64,000 bases of DNA from Nocardia jinanensis (GCF_014645735.1 NZ_BMMH01000001.1:946305-1010304), one strand, 5' to 3'. Shown: positions 28,013 through 37,944, counted from the stretch's first letter. Numbers and translations are program-made. Notes: generated by a model from the sequence alone, not told the origin.

Positions 28013-28983
28013 CCGAGCAGGCGACGAGCGCGACCACGGCGGCCGGCGCACCGGTCGCCGGCGGTAACGCCGGAATGCACAGCGACTACCTCGAGGTCCG
28101 GGGACTCAGCGTCGAATTCGACGGGTTCACAGCCGTCTCGAACGTGGATCTGACACTGTTCCAGGGCGATCTGCGGTTCCTCATCGGACCCAACGGCGCC
28201 GGGAAGACCACCATGATCGACGCGATCACCGGGCTGGTCCCGGCGACCGGGTCGGTACAGAAGTCGGGGGTCGAACTGCTCGGCAAGAAGGTGCACCAGA
28301 TCGCCCGCCTGGGCGTGGGCCGCACCTTCCAGACCGCGAGCGTATTCGAGGAGCTGTCGGTATTGCAGAACCTCGATATCGCCGCGGGCGCGGGCCGTTC
28401 GATCTGGACCATGCTGCGCCGCCGGCCGGTCGAGGTCTCCGCATCGATCGAACAGGCCCTGGAGACCATCGGCCTCACGGCGCTGCGCGACAAACCCGCC
28501 GGCACCCTGGCGCACGGCCAGAAGCAGTGGCTCGAGATCGGGATGCTGCTCGTGCAGGACGCCTCGGTGCTGCTCTTGGACGAACCGGTCGCCGGGATGA
28601 GCCAGGAGGAGCGCGAGGAGACCGGGAACCTGCTGCGCCGTATCGGCGGTGAGCGCACCGTCGTGGTGGTCGAACACGATATGGACTTCATGCGCAACTT
28701 CGCCACTTCGGTGACGGTGCTGGCCCGCGGCGCGGTACTCGCCGAGGGATCGGTTGCCGAGGTGCAAGCCGATCCCGCAGTACAGGAGGCCTATCTGGGC
28801 ACCGCCGCGGCCGCCGGAGAAGAGGACCCGACCGGGTCGGCCCCGGAGCCGGTGGCGCCGGGTAACCGAGTAGCGCCCTCGGTCGGGCCCGAGGAACACC
28901 GCCCGAGCGACTCGAGCCCGGAGGCGGGAGCGCAGCGGGACCACACAGGGCCCGCGCTCGGGCGCAATGGACAGGGAGGGTGA
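28009..28983 (+). CDS. urtD: Urea ABC transporter ATPase
   Basis: An LivG-type ATPase with Walker A GPNGAGKTT, signature LAHGQKQWLEI, Walker B VLLLDEPVAGM and the H-loop EHDMDFM. At 324 residues it is longer than the usual 250 or so. About 25 extra N-terminal residues and a disordered, Pro/Ser/Glu-rich tail of roughly 60 residues after AYLGTAAA account for this. It overlaps urtC and urtE by four bases each. Confidence 0.94.
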   Translation: MTEQATSATTAAGAPVAGGNAGMHSDYLEVRGLSVEFDGFTAVSNVDLTLFQGDLRFLIGPNGAGKTTMIDAITGLVPATGSVQKSGVELLGKKVHQIARLGVGRTFQTASVFEELSVLQNLDIAAGAGRSIWTMLRRRPVEVSASIEQALETIGLTALRDKPAGTLAHGQKQWLEIGMLLVQDASVLLLDEPVAGMSQEEREETGNLLRRIGGERTVVVVEHDMDFMRNFATSVTVLARGAVLAEGSVAEVQADPAVQEAYLGTAAAAGEEDPTGSAPEPVAPGNRVAPSVGPEEHRPSDSSPEAGAQRDHTGPALGRNGQGG

Positions 28984-29681
28984 CCGCGATGCTGGAACTC
29001 ATCGACGTCCACGCGGGTTACGGCCGCACCGAGGTCGTACACGGGATCGGGATCGAGGTACCCGCCGACGGCGTGGCCGCGATCATGGGCCACAACGGTG
29101 CCGGGAAGACCACGCTGCTGCGCGCGGCCGTCGGACTGGTGCGCGCCGACCGGGGCAAGATCCGTTTCGACGGCGCCGATATCACCGCACTGCGACCGAG
29201 CGCCCGGGTGAAGCGCGGGCTGGCCTATGTTCCGCAGGGACAGCAGTGCTTCGGTCATCTCACCACCGCCGAGAACCTGCGGGTGGTGGCCGACGGCCGC
29301 AAACGCGGATCGGCGCTGATCGACGAACAACTGGACCTGTTCCCCGCGCTGAAGGATCTGCTCGACCGCCGGGCGGGGCTGCTCTCGGGTGGACAACGCC
29401 AGCAATTGGCCATCGCCCGCGCACTCATCACCGAACCACGCATGCTGATCCTCGACGAACCCACCGAGGGTATCCAGCCGTCGGTGGTCGCCGAGATCGA
29501 GAACACCATCACCGGCCTGGTGCAGCGTGGCGGGCTCGGAGTGCTGCTGGTGGAACAGCACATCGGTTTCGCCCTCCGGGCCGCGAGCCGGTACTACGTG
29601 CTGGAGAGCGGGCGGGTCACTTCTACCGGGGAAGGCGGAGCCGGGGCTGTCGAAACCGTTCGCGCCGCCATGACTCTCTAG
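28980..29681 (+). CDS. urtE: Urea ABC transporter ATPase
   Basis: A LivF-type ATPase, 233 residues: Walker A GHNGAGKTT, LAYVPQGQQCFGHLTTAENL (characteristic of UrtE), signature LLSGGQRQQLAIAR, Walker B MLILDEPTEGI, and EQHIGFAL. GTG overlaps the urtD stop (GTGA); an ATG three codons later is the alternative start. It is the last urt gene, ten bases before the GntR gene. Confidence 0.94.
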   Translation: MTAMLELIDVHAGYGRTEVVHGIGIEVPADGVAAIMGHNGAGKTTLLRAAVGLVRADRGKIRFDGADITALRPSARVKRGLAYVPQGQQCFGHLTTAENLRVVADGRKRGSALIDEQLDLFPALKDLLDRRAGLLSGGQRQQLAIARALITEPRMLILDEPTEGIQPSVVAEIENTITGLVQRGGLGVLLVEQHIGFALRAASRYYVLESGRVTSTGEGGAGAVETVRAAMTL

Positions 29682-29691
29682 GCTGCGCGTC

Positions 29692-30393
29692 GTGACAGAA
29701 CCTCGAAGCAAACGCGAATCACGCAGCGACACTGTGTACAAGGCGCTGCGCGACGAACTCATGGCCGGCGCGCTCGCGCCGGAGGAGCGGCTCGGCGAGG
29801 AACGGCTGGCCGAACGCTACGGCGTCTCGCGCACCCCGGTACGCGAGGCGCTGGCCCGGCTGCAGGCCGACGGTCTGGTCGAACGCCACGACGCCGGACT
29901 GTTCCCCTACCGCCCGCGCCTGGACACCCTGGGCGACTACTACGAGCTGCGGATCACCCTGGAAGTTCAGGGCATCGCCCGCGTCCTCGACGATCCGGAA
30001 CTGGGCCACGACCGTGCCGTTCTCGGACCCGAGATCGACCGCTGGCGCGCGTTCCGCACCGCGCCCCCGGACCCGGACGCCGGTTTCGTCGACGCCGACG
30101 AACAGTTCCACACCGTCCTGCTCGATTCCTCCGGCAATCGCGCTCTCACCGACGCCCTGCGCACTGTGAACGCCCGGATCCGCCCGGTCCGGATGTTCGA
30201 TTACCTGACCCCCGACCGCATGCTCGCGACCATCGAGGAGCACATCGTCATCGGCGAGGCCGTCCTCGACCGCGATCTCACCGGCGCCCGAGAACAGCTC
30301 CTCGCCCATATCGACCAATCCCGCCGCGTGGTGGCCGACCGCGCCGGTCAGGTGCTCCAGCTGACCCGCATGGCCCGCGCGACCAAGACCTGA
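29692..30393 (+). CDS. GntR-family (FCD/FadR subgroup) regulator
   Basis: It has 233 residues. The N-terminal winged helix has VYKALRDELMAGALAPEERLGEERLAERYGVSRTPVREALARL (parts: LAERYGVSRTPVREALARL). The C-terminal FCD domain has metal-ligand positions in DEQFHTVLLD and EEHIVIGEAV. It sits inside the urea locus between urtE and urea carboxylase, which strongly suggests it senses a urea-pathway metabolite and controls the locus. The likely operator is the GTATAC repeat upstream of urtA. Confidence 0.9.
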   Translation: MTEPRSKRESRSDTVYKALRDELMAGALAPEERLGEERLAERYGVSRTPVREALARLQADGLVERHDAGLFPYRPRLDTLGDYYELRITLEVQGIARVLDDPELGHDRAVLGPEIDRWRAFRTAPPDPDAGFVDADEQFHTVLLDSSGNRALTDALRTVNARIRPVRMFDYLTPDRMLATIEEHIVIGEAVLDRDLTGAREQLLAHIDQSRRVVADRAGQVLQLTRMARATKT

Positions 30394-30444
30394 AACTCCC
30401 CGGCTACTCCGGTAGCCGCACTGTCCACGCCGAGAGGATCGACC

Positions 30445-33400
30445 GTGACCGAGACCGCCCCGCAGTTGTATACGCCGCTGCATACGCCGCTGCCCGAATG
30501 TCTGCTGATCGCCAACCGCGGTGAGATCGCCTGCCGCATCCTGCGCACCGCCGGGCAGCTGGGGATCGATACGGTCGCGGTGTTCTCCGACGCCGACGAG
30601 GGGGCACGGCATGTGCGGATGGCCGATCGCGCGGTCCGACTCGGTCCCGCCCCGGCCGCCGAGTCGTATCTGCGGGCGGACGCGGTGATCGAGGCGGCGC
30701 TGTCCACCGGCGCGACCGCCATTCATCCCGGATACGGATTCCTTTCCGAGAATGCCGGTTTCGCCGCCGAGGTCGAGGCCGCCGGTATCGCGTTCGTGGG
30801 TCCGGCCGCCGAACATCTGCGGCTCTTCGGCGATAAGCACAGCGCCCGCGAGGCCGCCGCGGCTGCGGGTGTCCCGCTGGTCGCCGGTAGCGGTCTGCTC
30901 ACCGATCTCGACGAAGCCCGCGCCGAGGCCGACCGCATCGGATACCCGGTGATGCTCAAGGCAGCCGGAGGCGGCGGCGGTATCGGGATGGCCGCGTGTG
31001 CGACTCCCGAGGAGCTCACAGCGGCCTACCAGCGGGTGATCCGGCTGGCGCAGAACAACTTCGGTTCCTCGGCCGTGTACCTGGAGCGGTTCGTGGCCCG
31101 GGCTCGCCACGTGGAGGTGCAGATCTTCGGCGACGGTCGCGGGCGCGCCGTATCGCTGGGGACCCGCGATTGCAGTCTGCAACGGCGCAACCAGAAGGTC
31201 ATCGAGGAGGCACCCGCTCCCGGTCTCCCCTACACCGTGAGCGAACGGCTCCTCGAATCGAGCCGCAGACTGCTCGGCGATGTCGGCTATCGCTCGGCCG
31301 GAACGGTCGAGTTCATCTACGACGTCGACCGCGGCGAGGCGTCGTTCCTGGAGGTGAACACCCGGCTCCAGGTGGAACATCCGGTCACCGAAGCCGTCAC
31401 CGGCGTCGACCTGGTGGAGTGGATGCTGCGCCTGGCGGGCGGGGATTCCGCATTCCTCGACGCGATCCCCGACGCCGGGCCACCGATCACCGGATATGCC
31501 GTGGAGGCCCGCGTCTACGCCGAGGACCCGGGTAACGACTACCGTCCCGGCGCGGGCACCCTCACCGGTGTCGAGATCCCCACCGCGACGGCGCGGGTCG
31601 AGACCTGGGTCGAAACCGGTACCGAGATCAGCCCGTACTACGACCCGCTGATCGCCAAGATCATCACCTCCGGGAAGAGCCGCCCCGAGGCCCTGCACCG
31701 GCTGCGCGCGGCCCTCGACGAGACGCGCATGTTCGGTATCACCACCAACCTGCCCCAATTACGCGCCGCCGCCACGAGTTCCCCCATGCTCGATGCCCGG
31801 CACACCACCGCCACCCTCGGCAGCCTGGCCACCATCCGTCCGCGCCTGGAAGTGCTGCGCGCCGGGGTTTCCACCACCATCCAGGACTTCCCGGGCCGTC
31901 TCGGACTCTGGAGTGTCGGTATCCCGCCGTCGGGCGCGTTCGACGATCTGTCCTTCCAGCTCGCCAACCACGCCGTCGGGAACTCGCTCGGCGAGAACGG
32001 TCTCGAGGCCACGCTGCTGGGTCCGCGGATCCGCGTCACCGATACCACTGTCATCTGCGTGACCGGCGCCGCAGCCCCCGTCACGGTGGACGACAGGCCG
32101 GTCCCGATGTGGGAGCCGGTCACCGTCCCCGCCGGTTCGGTCCTCGATATCGGCGCCCCGCACGACACCGGTCTGCGCACCTACCTCGCCGTCCGCGGCG
32201 GCATCCTCGCCCCCGATTACCACGGCAGCGCGGCCACTTTCACCCTGGGCGGTTTCGGCGGTATCACCGGCCGCGCCGTCGCAGGAGGCGATATCCTCGG
32301 CATCAAACCCGACGCCGGTGGTCTGCTCGACCCCGCGCCCATTCCGGTCGGCGAACGACCCGAATTCGGCCACACCTGGTACGTCGGTGTCGGCGAGGGC
32401 CCCCAGCCCGCCCCCGACTATTTCACCCCCGCCGATATCGCCCAGTTCTACGACGCCACCTGGCAGGTACAGGCCCACGCCAACCGCACCGGTTTGCGCC
32501 TGGCCGGCCCCAAACCGACCTGGTCGCGCACCGACGGCGGCGACGCCGGACTGCACCCGTCCAACCTGCACGACTGCCCCTACAGCGTCGGCGCGCTCAA
32601 TCTCTCCGGCGACACCCCGATCCTGCTGGGTCCCGACGGCCCCAGCCTGGGCGGTTTCGCCTGCCCCCTCACCGTGATCTCCGCGCACCGCTGGAAACTC
32701 GGCCAGATGCGCCCCGGCGACCAGGTGCGTTTCGTCCCGATCGCCGACGAACGGACGGGCGCGTTCCGCGCCTCGCCCGCTCTGCGCGGCCGGAGCCTGC
32801 CCACCCCCGAACTCCTCGGGTCCAGAGAAGAGGACAACGGTGTGCTGGGCCGCCGTGACGCCGGTACCGGCACCCCGGAGGTGAAATACCTGCGCGGCGG
32901 CGACGACAACGTACTGATCGAATACGGCCCGATGGAACTCGATCTGGGTCTGCGGATGCGGGTCCACGCCCTGAGCGAACGCCTCGAACAGGCCTCCATC
33001 CCCGGCCTGATCGATATCACCCCCGGGGTGCGCTCCCTGCACCTGCACTTCGACCCCGGTGTCATCGACCAGCGCACCGTGGTCCGCCTGCTCGGCGAAC
33101 TCGAGGACGATATCCCCGATACCGCCGACCTGCGTGTCCCGAGCCGCCATATCGAACTACCGCTGTCCTTCGACGACCCGACCATCGTGGCGGCCATCGA
33201 ACGCTACGGCCACGGCGTCCGCTCCGAGGCCCCCTGGTTGCCGTCGAATATCGAGTTCATCCGCCGGATCAACGGTCTGGACAGTATCGACGAGGTGCGC
33301 GATATCGTCTTCGACGCCCAGTACATGGTGCTCGGTCTCGGTGATGTGTACCTCGGGGCACCACTGGCCGTCCCGCTCGACCCCCGCCACCGCCTGGTGA

Positions 33401-34104
33401 CCACCAAGTACAACCCCGCCCGCACCTGGACCCCCTCCGACGCGGTGGGTATCGGCGGTAAGTACCTCTGCGTCTACGGAATGGAATCCCCCGGCGGCTA
33501 TCAGCTCGTGGGCCGCACCGTTCCGATCTGGTCGGGTTACCGGCAGCGCGCACCGTTCGAATCCGGCAAACCGTGGCTGTTCCGGTTCTTCGACCGCATC
33601 AGCTGGTATCCGGTCTCGGCCGGGGAACTGCTCGGCCTGCGCGCCGATATGGCGGCGGGCCGTTACGAAATGCGCACGAGTGCAGGCGAATTCGCCATGG
33701 CCGAACATCTCGCGTTCCTGAACGAGAACTCTGCCGATATCGCCGTCACCGAGGAGCATCGGCAGGCCGCGTTCGCCGCCGAGCGGCAGCGCTGGGAGGC
33801 GAGCGGTGAATTCGACGCCCCGGCCGATCTCGCCGCCGAACCCGAACCCACCGCGGAGCTCGACCTGCCCGCAGGCGCCCATATCGTCGCGGCGCCCATG
33901 ATGGCCAATGTCTGGCGGGTCGAGGTCGCCGAGGGCGATCACGTCGAGGCCGGTGCCACCCTGCTCGTGCTCGAGGCGATGAAGATGGAGCTGCCGGTGG
34001 TCGCGGAGGTCGCGGGCACCGTTCATACGATCACCGTCGCGGCGGGCGATCAAGTCACCACCGGCGCACCTCTGGTCGCCGTCGAAACCGAAGGAGCGGC
34101 TTGA
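30445..34104 (+). CDS. uca: Urea carboxylase
   Basis: A biotin- and ATP-dependent enzyme converting urea to allophanate. Domain order in 1,219 residues: biotin carboxylase (LIANRGEIACRILRTA, KAAGGGGGIGMA, EVNTRLQVEHPVTE), KipA/KipI-type carboxyltransferase (QDFPGRLGLWSVGIPPSGAFDD; later VLGLGDVYLGAP, LVTTKYNPARTWTPSDAVG), and a C-terminal biotin carrier with VLEAMKMELPV and lysine about 1180. Related enzymes use guanidine, but no carboxyguanidine deiminase subunits are present and urt genes are linked, so urea is favoured. The GTG follows GAGAGGATC. It overlaps the next gene region directly. Confidence 0.95.
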   Translation: MTETAPQLYTPLHTPLPECLLIANRGEIACRILRTAGQLGIDTVAVFSDADEGARHVRMADRAVRLGPAPAAESYLRADAVIEAALSTGATAIHPGYGFLSENAGFAAEVEAAGIAFVGPAAEHLRLFGDKHSAREAAAAAGVPLVAGSGLLTDLDEARAEADRIGYPVMLKAAGGGGGIGMAACATPEELTAAYQRVIRLAQNNFGSSAVYLERFVARARHVEVQIFGDGRGRAVSLGTRDCSLQRRNQKVIEEAPAPGLPYTVSERLLESSRRLLGDVGYRSAGTVEFIYDVDRGEASFLEVNTRLQVEHPVTEAVTGVDLVEWMLRLAGGDSAFLDAIPDAGPPITGYAVEARVYAEDPGNDYRPGAGTLTGVEIPTATARVETWVETGTEISPYYDPLIAKIITSGKSRPEALHRLRAALDETRMFGITTNLPQLRAAATSSPMLDARHTTATLGSLATIRPRLEVLRAGVSTTIQDFPGRLGLWSVGIPPSGAFDDLSFQLANHAVGNSLGENGLEATLLGPRIRVTDTTVICVTGAAAPVTVDDRPVPMWEPVTVPAGSVLDIGAPHDTGLRTYLAVRGGILAPDYHGSAATFTLGGFGGITGRAVAGGDILGIKPDAGGLLDPAPIPVGERPEFGHTWYVGVGEGPQPAPDYFTPADIAQFYDATWQVQAHANRTGLRLAGPKPTWSRTDGGDAGLHPSNLHDCPYSVGALNLSGDTPILLGPDGPSLGGFACPLTVISAHRWKLGQMRPGDQVRFVPIADERTGAFRASPALRGRSLPTPELLGSREEDNGVLGRRDAGTGTPEVKYLRGGDDNVLIEYGPMELDLGLRMRVHALSERLEQASIPGLIDITPGVRSLHLHFDPGVIDQRTVVRLLGELEDDIPDTADLRVPSRHIELPLSFDDPTIVAAIERYGHGVRSEAPWLPSNIEFIRRINGLDSIDEVRDIVFDAQYMVLGLGDVYLGAPLAVPLDPRHRLVTTKYNPARTWTPSDAVGIGGKYLCVYGMESPGGYQLVGRTVPIWSGYRQRAPFESGKPWLFRFFDRISWYPVSAGELLGLRADMAAGRYEMRTSAGEFAMAEHLAFLNENSADIAVTEEHRQAAFAAERQRWEASGEFDAPADLAAEPEPTAELDLPAGAHIVAAPMMANVWRVEVAEGDHVEAGATLLVLEAMKMELPVVAEVAGTVHTITVAAGDQVTTGAPLVAVETEGAA
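30468..30485. promoter_or_regulatory. Motif matching the urtA operator, inside the uca start
   Basis: GTATACGCCGCTGCATAC matches the urtA-upstream motif at 16 of 18 positions and begins 23 bases after the uca start codon. It also encodes an in-frame duplication (YTPL-HTPL), so the match may partly reflect a 12-base tandem repeat. Confidence 0.3.
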
Positions 34105-34106
34105 CC

Positions 34107-35843
34107 GTGGAGCAACTACCGCTAGAGGCACCGGCGACCCAGACCCCGGTCGCCCCCACCGAGAAGGTGGCCCGCGCCTACCGGACCATCCGTGCACACG
34201 ACCGGCCCGAGATCTGGATCACCCTGCGCGCCGAGGCCGAGGTACTGGCCGAGGCCGCCGCGCTGGAGTCCCGGCTCACCGAAGGTGAGCAGTTGCCACT
34301 GGCGGGGCTGCTGATCGCCGTGAAGGACAATATCGACGTCGCCGATATCCCGACCACCTGCGCCTGCCCCGGATTCGAACGAACGCCAGAGCGCACTGCT
34401 CCCGCTGTGGCCCGCCTGATCGAGCAGGGTGCGCTGGTGCTCGGCAAGACCAACCTGGACCAGTTCGCCACCGGCCTCGTCGGCACTCGCAGCCCCTACG
34501 GCGCGGTCCGCAACGCCCTGTTCCCCGACCGGGTCTCCGGCGGCAGCAGCTCCGGTTCGGCCGTCGCCGTCGCGCTCGGCATGGTCGACGCGGCACTGGG
34601 CACCGATACCGCGGGCTCCGGCCGCGTCCCGGCCGCGCTCAACGGCATAGTGGGCGTCAAACCGACCCTCGGACTCGTACCCACCAGCGGTGTCGTCCCC
34701 GCCTGCCCGGACTACGACGTGGTCACCGTTTTCGCCCGCGACCTCACCCTCGCCACCGCGGTGACCGCCGCCATGATCGGCCCCGACCCCGCCGACCCCC
34801 GCTCCCGTCCCTGGCCCGCCGACACACCCCTGGGCGCGCCCGCCCGCACCACCCTCGCGATACCCGCCGACCACAATCTCACCGCCCTGGCCCCCGCCTA
34901 CCGGGCGGCCTTCGACGCGACGATCACCCGCTGGAAGGCGGGCGGCGGCGAGGTAGCGACAGTGGATATCGGCGAACTGCTCGATGCCGCCGTACTTCTC
35001 TACGACGGTGCCATCGTCGCGCAGCGCTATGCCGCGATGGGCGAATTCCTCAGCGGCGAGCCCGAAGGCGCCGACCCGGTCGTCGCGAAGATCGTCGCGG
35101 GCGCGGCACGTCCCGCCGCCCACGAGTACGTCACCGACCTCGGCCGGCTCGCCCGGGCCGCGGCCGCCGCACGCCGTCTGTTCGACCAGTACCCGGCCCT
35201 GTTGCTCCCCACCACGACCGAACACCCCACCATCGACGCGGTGACCGCCGAACCGATCACGATCAACACCCGCATGGGTACCTTCACCAATTTCTGCAAC
35301 CTCCTGGATCTGGCCGCTGTCGCGGTACCGGGCGCGGAGACCGCGACGGGTGACCCGTTCGGCGTCATGCTGGTGACCCCCGCGTTCGCCGACCAGGTGG
35401 GTATCGACCTGGCCGCCCGGCTGCTGGACGCTCCCGCACCGCTGCTCACCGATACCGGCACCGACCTCCTGGTCGTCGGTGCCCACCTGCGCGGCCTCCC
35501 GCTGCACCACCAATTGGAGCAGGCCGAAGCGCGATTCCTCGGCGAGGTCACCACCTCGGCGGCGTACCGCATGGTCGCGCTGACCGCCACCCCACCGAAA
35601 CCCGGCATGCTCCGCGTGGGCGCCGGTTCCGGCAGTTCGCTACCCGGCGAGCTGTACCGGCTCTCCCCCGCCGCCCTCGGCACATTCCTGAGCAATCTGC
35701 CGGCGCCGATGACCCTCGGCAAGGTCGAACTGGATTCCGGGCAGTGGGTCACCGGTTTCGCCTGCGACTACGAATCCGCCCGCGCCGCCACAGATATCAC
35801 CGAATACGGCGGGTGGCGCAACTACCTGAAAGCTGGTCGTTGA
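34107..35843 (+). CDS. atzF: Allophanate hydrolase
   Basis: It hydrolyses allophanate from urea carboxylase to ammonia and CO2. The amidase-signature core has lysine in IAVKDNIDVAD and the Ser-cis-Ser-Lys region GGSSSGSAVAVALGMVDAA with GTDTAGSGRVPAA. The C-terminal domain (about residues 460-578) begins VGAHLRGLPLHHQLEQ and ends ITEYGGWRNYLK, as in AtzF-type enzymes. GTG 34107 is favoured because AAGGAG lies ten bases upstream; TTG 34101, overlapping the uca stop, is too close to it. Confidence 0.93.
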   Translation: MEQLPLEAPATQTPVAPTEKVARAYRTIRAHDRPEIWITLRAEAEVLAEAAALESRLTEGEQLPLAGLLIAVKDNIDVADIPTTCACPGFERTPERTAPAVARLIEQGALVLGKTNLDQFATGLVGTRSPYGAVRNALFPDRVSGGSSSGSAVAVALGMVDAALGTDTAGSGRVPAALNGIVGVKPTLGLVPTSGVVPACPDYDVVTVFARDLTLATAVTAAMIGPDPADPRSRPWPADTPLGAPARTTLAIPADHNLTALAPAYRAAFDATITRWKAGGGEVATVDIGELLDAAVLLYDGAIVAQRYAAMGEFLSGEPEGADPVVAKIVAGAARPAAHEYVTDLGRLARAAAAARRLFDQYPALLLPTTTEHPTIDAVTAEPITINTRMGTFTNFCNLLDLAAVAVPGAETATGDPFGVMLVTPAFADQVGIDLAARLLDAPAPLLTDTGTDLLVVGAHLRGLPLHHQLEQAEARFLGEVTTSAAYRMVALTATPPKPGMLRVGAGSGSSLPGELYRLSPAALGTFLSNLPAPMTLGKVELDSGQWVTGFACDYESARAATDITEYGGWRNYLKAGR

Positions 35844-35865
35844 TACCGATCCGACCCTGAAGACC

Positions 35866-35894
35866 CGCCGTGCGGCCCGTCCAGCCGCACGGCG
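35866..35894 (+). terminator. Terminator after the urea locus
   Basis: An 11-bp perfect stem (CGCCGTGCGGC / GCCGCACGGCG) with loop CCGTCCA starts 22 bases after the allophanate hydrolase stop. Confidence 0.65.
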
Positions 35895-36669
35895 CGCCAC
35901 CCGGCCGTTCCCGATGAGGGTTGCAGGGCAGCCTGCGAAGCAGGAGCGGCCGGGTGGCCATCGACGGCACCTTCCCGTCGCCAACGAGTCGCCGGACGCG
36001 CACGCTATCCGGACGATTCGAAACGGGACCGCGTCACCTCGCCGCCGGGTCCGATGACCTGCGGCACCTCGCTCGCCGCACGTATTCCGAAGTGCTGAAC
36101 TACAATTCACGACGAAAGTCATTCGACGAAGCGGGAGGGATTCGTTGTGCCGGGTCGTGCCGCGCCACCGCCTTCGCCCGGTCCGGCCACTCCGCCGATT
36201 CCGCTTCTGGGCAGCCGCGCCGGCGTCCTCGACGAGCACGCCCCCTGCGTCCGATATCCCGATTCCCGAGTGACGCACGCCCGTCGGCGCGCCGATTGTG
36301 CCCATCGGGTGACAGCGGCCCCGAATACCCTCCGGGGTGCGTACACCGCACACCATCCGATCCGCCGTACGCGCTCGGCCGCCACGATCCGGCGAACTCC
36401 GCCGTCCCGGCCGGGCCGCCCTCGATTATCGACGGCCGGCGACCCCGCCGCCGGCGGTGCACCGGCCCGATCTTCGCTTGATACATGGCGGTTTCGTCGC
36501 CGACGAACCGCCATCATCTGGACAGCCCGGTAATCGTTCCGGTCGGGAACACCGCACGATGAACCGCGTCCTGGGCGCCCGCAGCCGTGTTCGTGCTGCC
36601 GTCGCGCGGGGTGGCGCCGTGCACCGGGCATTCGACCGAACCATCGATCCGCTCTGGAGTACGTGACCA
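35895..36669. other. Gene-free interval with one hairpin
   Basis: About 775 bases without a convincing gene: the open frames in it have no recognisable protein and overlap on both strands. A hairpin TGGCGGTTTCGTCG / CGACGAACCGCCA (36487-36514, one bulged T) is present. The segment just before 36670 carries the promoter of the P450 gene but no clear -10/-35 could be chosen. Confidence 0.5.
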
Positions 36670-37923
36670 ATGACGACGTCGTCCACACACCCGGCCCTGC
36701 AGGGGTCTCCCCTCGCCCTCGGCGGGGAGCGCGTGCCGTTGTACACACCCGAGTTCGCTGCCGACCCCGCCGCCGCGTATCGCGAGATGCGGCGCCGGTT
36801 CGGGCCGCTGGTCCCGGTGGATCTGGCGCCGGACGTGCCCGCGACACTGGTCGTCGGATATCGCCACGCCCTGAGGATCCTGCACGACCCGGACCATTTC
36901 CCCGCCGACCCCCGCCGCTGGCAGGAAACGGTCCCACCGGATTGCCCGCTCCTGCCGATGATGGAGTACCGACCCAACGCCCTGCGCTCGGCCGGTGAGG
37001 AGCACGCCCGCCTGCGGCCGCCCATCGTCGCGGGCCTCGAGTCGGTGGATCAGCATCTGCTGCGCGCCACCATCGAGCGCCTGGCGATCCCGTTGATCAA
37101 CGATTTCTGCGAAGCCGGTGCGGCGGATCTGCGCACGCAGTACGCGTTTCCGCTCACCTTCGCCACCCTGACCGAGTTGATGGGCCTCTCACCGGAGACC
37201 GGGCGTACGGCGTTCGAGGGTATGGCGGCGATCCTGGACGCCACCTCCGCCGAGAGCGCCGCCGCGGGCAATACGCGTTTCGCCGGAGCCCTGATGGAGG
37301 TGGTCGGACAGAAGCGTGCCTGCCCGGCCCGGGATGTGACCTCTCGGATGATGCAGCACGAATCCCGGCTCGACGATATGGAGATGGTGCAGCAGGCGGC
37401 CCTGGTGTACGCCGCCGGTACCGAGCCGACCACCTCGCTGATCACCACCACGCTGCGACTCATGCTCATCGACGATCGGTTCGGCAGTCATATGCTCGGC
37501 GGTTCGCTGTCGACCCGCGACGCCATCGACGAGGTGCTTTTCACCGACCCGCCGCTACCGAACTTCTGCACCTCTTATCCACGCCAGCCGATCCTCGTCG
37601 GCAATACCTGGCTGCCCGCCGACCAGCCGGTGGTGATCAGCATCGCCGCCTGCAACACCGATCCGAGAATCGGTGGCGGCGAACGTATCGGCAACCGGTC
37701 CCATCTCGCCTGGGGACAGGGCACGCACGCCTGTATGGCCGAGGATATCGCCCGCATCATCGCCGGCGAGGCGGTCGATCAACTACTCGACGCCCTGCCG
37801 GAGATCGAGCTCGCGATCCCCACCGATCAGCTCGAGTGGCGTCCCGGCCTGTTCCATCGCGCCCTCAGCGCGCTACCCGTCCGATTTCCCCCGTCCGCGC
37901 CCTTGACCCCGATGCGCCCTTGA
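36670..37923 (+). CDS. Cytochrome P450 without the ExxR motif (CYP157-like)
   Basis: It has 417 residues. The heme-binding loop is HLAWGQGTHACMAEDIA, with the axial cysteine but tryptophan for the usual first Phe and alanine for the Gly after Cys-x. The I-helix AAGTEPTTSLI is near normal. Where the K-helix ExxR should be, the sequence is AIDEVLFTDPPLPNF, so the arginine is missing. This is the pattern known for Streptomyces CYP157 enzymes, which occur in tandem with a normal P450, as here. Substrate unknown. A paralogue is encoded at 61875-63146. Confidence 0.85.
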   Translation: MTTSSTHPALQGSPLALGGERVPLYTPEFAADPAAAYREMRRRFGPLVPVDLAPDVPATLVVGYRHALRILHDPDHFPADPRRWQETVPPDCPLLPMMEYRPNALRSAGEEHARLRPPIVAGLESVDQHLLRATIERLAIPLINDFCEAGAADLRTQYAFPLTFATLTELMGLSPETGRTAFEGMAAILDATSAESAAAGNTRFAGALMEVVGQKRACPARDVTSRMMQHESRLDDMEMVQQAALVYAAGTEPTTSLITTTLRLMLIDDRFGSHMLGGSLSTRDAIDEVLFTDPPLPNFCTSYPRQPILVGNTWLPADQPVVISIAACNTDPRIGGGERIGNRSHLAWGQGTHACMAEDIARIIAGEAVDQLLDALPEIELAIPTDQLEWRPGLFHRALSALPVRFPPSAPLTPMRP

Positions 37924-37944
37924 CCCGATGACAGGAGCAACCCG

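Noticed and set aside
30445..34104. Idea that this is a guanidine carboxylase
   Set aside because: Not excluded by the catalytic domains alone, but the usual carboxyguanidine deiminase partner genes are absent and urea transporter genes are linked.
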